From JAZIHH01 sp036678685 (GTDB lineage Bacteria > Bacillota > UBA4882 > UBA10575): a stretch of 64,000 nucleotides of DNA. Numbering within the stretch: the stretch's first letter is position 1; each line of letters begins with the position of its first letter. Below the pieces are notes generated by a model. That model searched no databases, was not told the origin of the DNA, and saw only the letters and a list, made by a program, of their open reading frames with translations. Shown one piece after another: positions 58,567 to 64,000 of this stretch. Where the stretch lies: the NCBI GenBank assembly GCA_036678685.1, contig JAZIHH010000020.1, forward strand, positions 496,001 to 560,000, in the 5' to 3' direction. The translations under genes were made by a program, and so were the position numbers.

Positions 58567-59596
58567 ACTGGCTGAACTGGTGGGCGGAGAAGTAACCGGC
58601 GATGAGGACCTGGAGATTACCGGGGTTTCCGGGCTTGAGGACGCTTTACCTGGTACGATTACACTGGTCATGGGAGCGCAGGCGCTGTCTCTGGCCAAAA
58701 AGAGCGGGGCGGCGGCGTTTATTCTCCCCAAGCATCTGGAGGCGCCGGGTTTGCCCGGAATCAAAACCGCCAATCCGAAATTGGCTTTTGCCAAGATTCT
58801 CGAGTATTTTCACCCGCCGCAGCATCCCCGGCCGGGCATTCATTCTTCCGCCGTGATTGGGAAGGGATTTCACTGCGGGGAAAAATGTTATATCGGACCG
58901 TTGGTTTTTATCGGCCGGAACGTCACCTTGGGCGACCGGGTTATCATTCATCCGGGAGCCGTGATCGAAGAAGAGTCCAAAATCGGCAGTGATACGGTGA
59001 TTCATCCCAATGTGACGATTAAAAGCCGGACCGTCATCGGCAGCCGGGTCATCATTCACGCCGGCGCCGTTATCGGCAGCGACGGTTTTGGCTTTGTGAC
59101 GGTGGAGGGGAAACATCACAAGATCCCCCAGGTCGGTTATGTGAAGATCGAGGACGACGTGGAAATCGGCGCCAATGTCACGATTGACCGGGCCACGACA
59201 GGAAGAACCCTCATCCGGCGGGGGACAAAAATTGACAACCTGGTGCAGGTCGCCCATAATGTGGAGATCGGCAGGGACGGCATGATTATCGCCCTTTCCG
59301 GCATAGCCGGCAGCACCCGCCTGGGAGACCGGGTGACCCTGGCCGGGCAGGCCGGGCTTAAAGACCATATTACCATAGGCGAGGAAGCGGTGATTGCCGC
59401 CAGGGGAATGGTGATCGGTAATGTTCCTTCCGGCGCCTTTGTTTCGGGCCAGCCGGCCCGTCCTCATGCCGAAACCATGCGCATCCAGGCGGCGGCCGGC
59501 CGGTTGCCGGATCTTCTTAAAACCGTAAAAAAAATGGAGAAACGTTTGGCGGAATTGGAAAAAGCCTTGGCCTTATCCGAGGAGAAAGAAGAGTAA
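58550..59596 (+). CDS. lpxD: UDP-3-O-(3-hydroxyacyl)glucosamine N-acyltransferase (LpxD)
   Basis: 348 residues from ATG 58550, eight bases after GAAGGAGG. The N-terminal uridine-binding domain (TLGELAELVGGEVTGDEDLEI) is followed by a left-handed beta helix of hexapeptides (VIHPNVTIKSRTVIGSRVI, IGSDGFGFVTVEGKHHKIPQ, NVTIDRATTG) with catalytic His in QVAHNVEIG (about 236). A C-terminal helix completes it. LpxD adds the second acyl chain in lipid A synthesis, so this organism should make lipid A-type LPS; lpxA, lpxC and lpxB must lie elsewhere. Confidence 0.94.
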   Translation: MVTLGELAELVGGEVTGDEDLEITGVSGLEDALPGTITLVMGAQALSLAKKSGAAAFILPKHLEAPGLPGIKTANPKLAFAKILEYFHPPQHPRPGIHSSAVIGKGFHCGEKCYIGPLVFIGRNVTLGDRVIIHPGAVIEEESKIGSDTVIHPNVTIKSRTVIGSRVIIHAGAVIGSDGFGFVTVEGKHHKIPQVGYVKIEDDVEIGANVTIDRATTGRTLIRRGTKIDNLVQVAHNVEIGRDGMIIALSGIAGSTRLGDRVTLAGQAGLKDHITIGEEAVIAARGMVIGNVPSGAFVSGQPARPHAETMRIQAAAGRLPDLLKTVKKMEKRLAELEKALALSEEKEE

Positions 59597-59650
59597 CGGC
59601 GTATGCCCGGGGAAAACCCGGCTCTTTGGCCGGGGTGGGAGACCAGTGGG

Positions 59651-60724
59651 ATGAAGATTGTTCACCGTTATTTGCTGCGCGAGTACATAATCCAGTTTAT
59701 CTTTTCTCTTCTCTCCGTGCTGGTGTTGATGATCGGGAATCTTCTTTTTGAACTTAACCACCTGCTGATCGGGAAGAGAACCCCGTTTCTCCTGGTCGTA
59801 CTGTTGGTATATTACCGTCTGCCTATGATCCTGATGGATGCTTTCCCCGCCGCCGTCCTTTTCGGCATTCTTCTAAGTATGGGCCGGTTGGCCAGGGAAC
59901 GGGAGATTGAAGTCATAAGAGTCAGCGGGTTAAGTTTCCCCGGCATCATCGCTCCGCTGCTTATTTTCACCTTTCTTCTTTCCACCGGCTCTTTCTTTTT
60001 CAATGATTACGTGGTTCCCGCCGCCAACCAACGGTTTCAGCAAGAATTGCGGCGTCTGTTAGCCAAGGAAGAAAGCCCGCTCTTTGAGGAGAATATTTTT
60101 TTTAAAGGTGCGGACAACGAATATTTTTACATCCGGCGGGTGAACAGGGAAACCCAACGGATGGAAGGGATCATGATTTACGAAGTGAAAAAAGAAGATT
60201 TCCCCCGTTTGACCACAGCCGCTTTTGGTTGGGTGGAGAGCGACCGCTGGCAGTTGCATGACGGGCTCATCTACGAACTCGACGAGCGGGGGCATGTGAC
60301 GCTGGAGGCGAGTTTTAGCCGGATGTATTATGAGGTGGGGGAGGATTTGGAGACCTTTTTCAGCAGCGGGCGGAGTACGGAAGAAATGACCCGCGCGGAA
60401 CTGAAAAGATACATGGAACTCTTTGGCCGGAGCGGCTTTGACATTTCGGTTTTTGCCGTTGATTATCATTTGAAAACCGCTGTTCCCTACACTTCCCTGG
60501 TCTTGGCCTTCTTGGGGCTGCCTTTTTCCACTTTGGCGGCGAGGAGCGGCAAGGCTTTCGGGATGGGGCTCAGCATTTTGCTGATTTTAATCTACTTTGT
60601 GTCCCAGGTGGTATGCCGGACATTCGGAGTCAACGGTCTTATTGCCCCCTTTTGGGCGGCCTGGGCGCCGAATCTTTTCTTTCTCGCCCTCGGCGGCATT
60701 CTCTCCTACCGGGTGGTCCGCTAA
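59651..60724 (+). CDS. LptF/LptG family LPS export permease
   Basis: 357 residues from ATG 59651. Three N-terminal membrane helices with the coupling-helix sequence GRLAREREIEVIRVSG (about 92-107), a periplasmic beta-jellyroll (about 130-265), then three C-terminal helices (VPYTSLVLAFLGLPFS). This is the inner-membrane part of the Lpt transporter, which extracts LPS with the ATPase LptB. Only one permease is present in the window, where E. coli has two, so it may act as a homodimer or pair with a distant LptG. Confidence 0.92.
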   Translation: MKIVHRYLLREYIIQFIFSLLSVLVLMIGNLLFELNHLLIGKRTPFLLVVLLVYYRLPMILMDAFPAAVLFGILLSMGRLAREREIEVIRVSGLSFPGIIAPLLIFTFLLSTGSFFFNDYVVPAANQRFQQELRRLLAKEESPLFEENIFFKGADNEYFYIRRVNRETQRMEGIMIYEVKKEDFPRLTTAAFGWVESDRWQLHDGLIYELDERGHVTLEASFSRMYYEVGEDLETFFSSGRSTEEMTRAELKRYMELFGRSGFDISVFAVDYHLKTAVPYTSLVLAFLGLPFSTLAARSGKAFGMGLSILLILIYFVSQVVCRTFGVNGLIAPFWAAWAPNLFFLALGGILSYRVVR

Positions 60725-60769
60725 GAAGGCGGAAAACGGCGGGGGGCGAAGGGAACGGGGTGAAAACGG

Positions 60770-62971
60770 TTGTTTATGACCGGTAGAATCCGGGCGCTCT
60801 TGACGGTAACGGCAGTTCTTTTTTTTCTCTGGGCCCGTCCGGCCCGGGGGACGGACAAAGGAGTGCTCGTCGCCGACAGTTTATTTTTTGATTTTGAGAG
60901 CGACGTGGTTACAGCCAGGGGAAACGCTGTCCTTACCTACGGAGATACGGTCATTCGCGGGGAAGAACTCTTGCTTGACGTGGCCCAAAGTACCCTGCGG
61001 TCCCGGGGGCAGGTGGTGATTGAACAGGAGGACCGGTCTTACACCGCCCGGGAGTTACATATGGATTTCCGTAGGGACCGGGGGAGTCTGGAAGATTTTT
61101 CTTCCCACAGCCGGCTGGAGAATGGTGAACCCCTGATTTTCCACGGCGAACGGGCGGAGATTGACGGGGATCTCACCATTGGTTACGACGCGGCTTTCAC
61201 CGGCTGTGACCGGGAGGCCCCCCATTACCATCTTACCGCCCGTAAGGTCGAGTATTACCCGGAGGACCGGATTATTTTTCGGCATCTCGTCTACAAGGAA
61301 GGGGAAATCCCCCTCTTTTACCTGCCGGTCATGGTTGTCTCCCTCCGGGAGCGGGAAAGCAATTTCGAGAGGCCGGTGATCGGTTATAATGAAAACGACG
61401 GGTGGTACGTGAAACTGGTTTACCGGTATTTTTTAACCGCGGGTTATAACGGCCTGCTGATGGCGGACTGGTTTCAGTACGGCGGTTTCGGGCAGGGCGT
61501 GAAAAACTATTTCCCCGTGGGAGAAAACAAAAGTCTCTACCTGGATTTATACCATTTTGAAAATTACCGGACCGGCGGCCGCGATTTTCAAGCCGGCGCC
61601 GGCTGGTGGCACGAGCCGGCTTCTTTATACAATTACTCTTTGGCCGGTGAATACTGGCGAAGGAGCCCGCTCCCGGGGGAAGAATATTATAACGAATACA
61701 GGACGCAGGCCAATGTCACCGGCAGGCACCAGGTTTGGCCCTTTAACATCAGTCTGCAGGCGGGAAAACGCCGTTATCTCTCTTCCCCGGAATATTATTT
61801 TACCCCCCGGGGAGAACTCCGGTGGCGCCCTTCCCCTAATCATAGCGTCCAGTACCAGGGGCGCCTGGATTACCGGGAACGTCCGGCTGCGGCCCCCTTT
61901 CCCTATATTCAGGCCCGATATCATTATAGTCTGCGGAGTGATCACAACCTGGCCGGGTACCGGTTGCAGATGGAGGTTTCCGAAGCGGTGGACCATTCCC
62001 CCACGCCGCTGGCCAACTGGTATGCTTTGAACAATATGCCGAAGATCAGCCTGACCACTCCCGTATACCACCTGGGCTTGGCCGGCGATTACCGGATAAA
62101 CATGGATTATCTCCGCCTGATTAAAGAACCGGAGAACCGGGTGGGGGAACGGGCGGAGCTGCATCTGCAACGGATCTTTCATACTCTTTGGGAACAAGGT
62201 GGATTCAGCTTTCAAGTGGGGAGTTCCCTGCGCCGTCAGGACTACTGGCTCGACGAGGGCGAGTTTTCCCGGTGGGCCTGGTCCCTTGATCTCCGGGGTA
62301 CGCAAAAATTTACCCCCCGTCTTTTCTGGGAAAATACTTTCAGCTGGGTGGAATCCGGGGGAGAAGCGCCGGTCGCCTACTTTTCGTCCCTCGTCGCCAA
62401 CTCCTCTTATTATCTTCCCCGGGCCAATCTTCGCAGCCGGTTCTATTACTCCTCCCCCGAGTTCCGCTGGGAAATCCGCGGGGGTTATAACCTGGGCGGG
62501 ATCGTCAACCCCTGGCATACGGTAACCGCCGTTGCCAACTGGGAAGTGAATGAGGACAACCGGATGGATTTCAGCACTTCCTACAATCCCAACACCCGTG
62601 AATTTGGCGTCGTGCGGTTCTCCTTCCGTTACGGGGCGCAGCCGGAAAATACGATCCGCCTGGATATGGTCTATGACCCGCAGACCGCCACCTGGTCCAC
62701 GCTGGATGTGGAAGCCCGGGGTAAACAGGATCTCCTGTGGAACCTGAAGGCGGATTATAATGTGAAATACAGCTTTTTCGGTGACGGTCTGGAACGGGCC
62801 CGCGCAGGATTGATCTACAATTGGCATTGCCGGGAGTTGCTACTGGGTTATGATGCGGTGCGCCGTGAGTATTATATGCAGATGTGGTTTAAAGCTTTTC
62901 CGGAAACCGGATTTGGTTTCGGCGTCGGGGAAGCCGGTTTTCTTTGGCTGCCGAACACTTGGGAGAGCTGA
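60770..62971 (+). CDS. lptD: LPS-assembly protein LptD
   Basis: 733 residues from TTG 60770, seven bases after GGGGTG (ATG 60776 is an alternative). Signal peptide at about 8-26 ending near ARG-TDK. An OstA/LptA-like jellyroll comes first (ADSLFFDFESDVVTARGNAV, residues about 33-150), then the LptD barrel with the segment FYLPVMVVSLRERESNFERPVIGYNENDGW-type strands and a C-terminal aromatic-rich part. Only a few cysteines occur (one near 145 and one near 689), so the paired disulfides of E. coli LptD are not conserved. No lptE is seen. Confidence 0.93.
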   Translation: MFMTGRIRALLTVTAVLFFLWARPARGTDKGVLVADSLFFDFESDVVTARGNAVLTYGDTVIRGEELLLDVAQSTLRSRGQVVIEQEDRSYTARELHMDFRRDRGSLEDFSSHSRLENGEPLIFHGERAEIDGDLTIGYDAAFTGCDREAPHYHLTARKVEYYPEDRIIFRHLVYKEGEIPLFYLPVMVVSLRERESNFERPVIGYNENDGWYVKLVYRYFLTAGYNGLLMADWFQYGGFGQGVKNYFPVGENKSLYLDLYHFENYRTGGRDFQAGAGWWHEPASLYNYSLAGEYWRRSPLPGEEYYNEYRTQANVTGRHQVWPFNISLQAGKRRYLSSPEYYFTPRGELRWRPSPNHSVQYQGRLDYRERPAAAPFPYIQARYHYSLRSDHNLAGYRLQMEVSEAVDHSPTPLANWYALNNMPKISLTTPVYHLGLAGDYRINMDYLRLIKEPENRVGERAELHLQRIFHTLWEQGGFSFQVGSSLRRQDYWLDEGEFSRWAWSLDLRGTQKFTPRLFWENTFSWVESGGEAPVAYFSSLVANSSYYLPRANLRSRFYYSSPEFRWEIRGGYNLGGIVNPWHTVTAVANWEVNEDNRMDFSTSYNPNTREFGVVRFSFRYGAQPENTIRLDMVYDPQTATWSTLDVEARGKQDLLWNLKADYNVKYSFFGDGLERARAGLIYNWHCRELLLGYDAVRREYYMQMWFKAFPETGFGFGVGEAGFLWLPNTWES

Positions 62972-62974
62972 AGG

Positions 62975-63616
62975 ATGTCTTGGGCGTCTTTAGGTAAACG
63001 AATTTTCTTTTCCAAAATATTGTGGGGCGCGGTCCTGGGCGGACTGGTCGTGTGGAGTCTGCTTCCCTACAAGGAAGAAGGGAGGTTCGTTTCCCCGGGC
63101 AAAGAAGGAGTGACTTTATACCAGGCCACTTTGGTGGGGCGTGACCGCCAGGGCAGGCTTTGGGAGATCCGGGCGGGGGAAATCTGGCAGTCTACCGACG
63201 GCAGGGTGGTTGTGGGGCAGAATATTGAACAAGCCACTATTTTCCGGAAAAACGGCGAGGAATGGGATTTTTCCTTCTGTTCCGCCTGGGCGCGCCTGGA
63301 AAGGGAGGCCGATCACCTGACGATTGGCGGAGGAATCCGGGGGCAACTGGAAGGCGGGACCTTTACCACCGAGGAAGCGGTGATTGACCTCTCGACCCGG
63401 GAACTTCTCTGCCCGCAACCGCTGATTTTTGACCATGACGATCTACGCATTTATGCCCGGCGCATGGAAGGGAATTTCGATACGGAACTCCTTGTTTTCC
63501 AAGGGGAGGTTACCGTGGAGAAAAGCGGGGAATACCTGGCCCGCGGGGAGATTCTCTGGTACTGGCGCAAAGAGGAACGCTACGAATTAGCCGGCGGGGT
63601 GGAACTGGAATTATGA
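62975..63616 (+). CDS. lptC: LPS export protein LptC
   Basis: 213 residues. One N-terminal membrane helix (ILWGAVLGGLVVWSLLP, about 15-31), then a beta-jellyroll periplasmic domain (VTLYQATLVGRDRQGRLWEIRA, and RIYARRMEGNFDTELLVFQGEVTVE). It is the bridge element between the permease and LptA. Its stop overlaps the lptA start (ATGA), so the pair is coupled. Confidence 0.88.
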   Translation: MSWASLGKRIFFSKILWGAVLGGLVVWSLLPYKEEGRFVSPGKEGVTLYQATLVGRDRQGRLWEIRAGEIWQSTDGRVVVGQNIEQATIFRKNGEEWDFSFCSAWARLEREADHLTIGGGIRGQLEGGTFTTEEAVIDLSTRELLCPQPLIFDHDDLRIYARRMEGNFDTELLVFQGEVTVEKSGEYLARGEILWYWRKEERYELAGGVELEL

Positions 63617-64000
63617 TAAAAGGGAAAAGATATATTTTATTGGCAACCGTATTGGCAACTGTAAGCCTTCTTCTCCTTTTGCGTCCGGTAGCTTACGGGG
63701 AAGAGGGTCCGGGCAACCAAACCGTGCGGGTGGAAGGAATTGACCGGATGTGGGGCGATACGGAGGGAGAAACAACTTTTCTCGAGGGCGAACTGGTCAT
63801 CACCAAAGGAGATACGGTTATTTACGCCTCCTACGCTGAAGTGGAAAAAACCGGTGACGGCCGCCGGATCGCCCGTTTATCCCGGGGCGTACGGGTCGTT
63901 TGCAAGGAGACAACAGTGCAGGGCGAAGAATTAACCTTCGATCTGGACAATGATTACGGGGTGCTCACCGGCGATGTCCGCCTGGAGCGCCGGGAAAAAA
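63613..64000 (+). CDS. lptA: LptA/OstA family periplasmic LPS-transport protein, partial
   Basis: ATG 63613 overlaps the lptC stop; the frame stays open to the window end, giving 129 residues. Signal peptide with VSLLLLLRPVAYG, then the LptA repeating strand pattern: DRMWGDTEGETTFLEGELVI, YASYAEVEKTGDG, and VQGEELTFDLDNDYGVLTGDV. LptA forms the periplasmic filament between LptC and LptD. The C-terminus, and any lptB downstream, lie outside the window. Confidence 0.88.
   Translation, partial: MIKGKRYILLATVLATVSLLLLLRPVAYGEEGPGNQTVRVEGIDRMWGDTEGETTFLEGELVITKGDTVIYASYAEVEKTGDGRRIARLSRGVRVVCKETTVQGEELTFDLDNDYGVLTGDVRLERREK

Noticed and set aside
61625..62827. 400-codon open frame on the - strand within lptD
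   Set aside because: Antisense shadow of lptD; the translation has no domain and the + strand frame has clear LptD features.
1..64000. CRISPR arrays, rRNA or tRNA genes, insertion sequences, prophage
   Set aside because: I looked for regularly spaced repeats, rRNA/tRNA conserved segments and transposase or integrase motifs and saw none; a tRNA scan was not possible by eye, so a single tRNA cannot be fully excluded.

Overview
The window reads as chromosomal DNA of an anaerobic, motile, endospore-forming Bacillota (Firmicutes) that also has an outer membrane. Sporulation genes (spoIIP, spoVAC-spoVAD-spoVAE) sit in the same 64 kb as a complete-looking outer-membrane assembly and LPS-export cluster (TamB, BamA, Skp/OmpH, LpxD, LptF-type permease, LptD, LptC, LptA). 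Base composition is a little over 50% GC by eye. That fits a diderm spore-former of the Limnochordia/Hydrogenispora kind better than AT-rich Halanaerobiales, but the taxonomic placement is inference from gene content only. Non-ATG starts (GTG, TTG) are common, usually behind strong Shine-Dalgarno sequences.

Layout. 1-10 kb: a truncated membrane protein, an unrecognised TIM-barrel/glycosidase-like protein, a DUF134 regulator, aspartate kinase, YjbQ, an RseC-like protein, and a LacI regulator followed by a GH94 cellobiose phosphorylase. 9.85-10.07 kb: a structured inverted-repeat element between convergent genes. 10-17.4 kb: spoIIP, rex, a Gx/HepS1-type membrane protein, recD2, comFA, comFC. 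17.4-21.7 kb: flagellar late genes yvyF-flgM-flgN-flgK-flgL-fliW-csrA. 21.8-33.8 kb: a flagellin-glycosylation island with a Maf-type transferase and a nonulosonic-acid pathway (legB, legG, legI, legH, ptmE-like, legF) plus ATP-grasp, HAD and PIG-L enzymes and a frameshifted pyruvyl transferase. 33.9-38.9 kb: flagellin, flaG, fliD, fliS, fliT-like, a zinc-ribbon gene, a cold-shock gene and hpf. 39-44.4 kb: a CBS-GGDEF protein, convergent with an operon of spoVAC-spoVAD-spoVAE, a DUF2156 protein and a GNAT protein with an in-frame amber codon. 44.5-48.5 kb: a tiny zinc-ribbon gene, a class A PBP, a methyltetrahydrofolate methyltransferase and a lytic transglycosylase. 48.7-64 kb: the envelope cluster, running off the right edge inside lptA.

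How the parts fit. The order comF-yvyF-flgM-flgN-flgK-flgL-fliW-csrA-(hag-flaG-fliD-fliS-fliT-hpf) matches the Bacillus subtilis comF-flagellin region, with about 12 kb of glycosylation genes inserted between csrA and the flagellin gene. Sigma-28-type promoters (TAAA, 16-nt spacer, GCCGATAT) stand before flgM and before flagellin. FliW, CsrA and a GGA-rich flagellin leader suggest the FliW-CsrA-flagellin circuit. The envelope cluster gives, in order, a S55 peptidase, TamB, BamA, Skp, a coiled-coil protein, a lipid A enzyme and the Lpt bridge, so one transcription unit could supply most of the machinery for building and filling the outer membrane.
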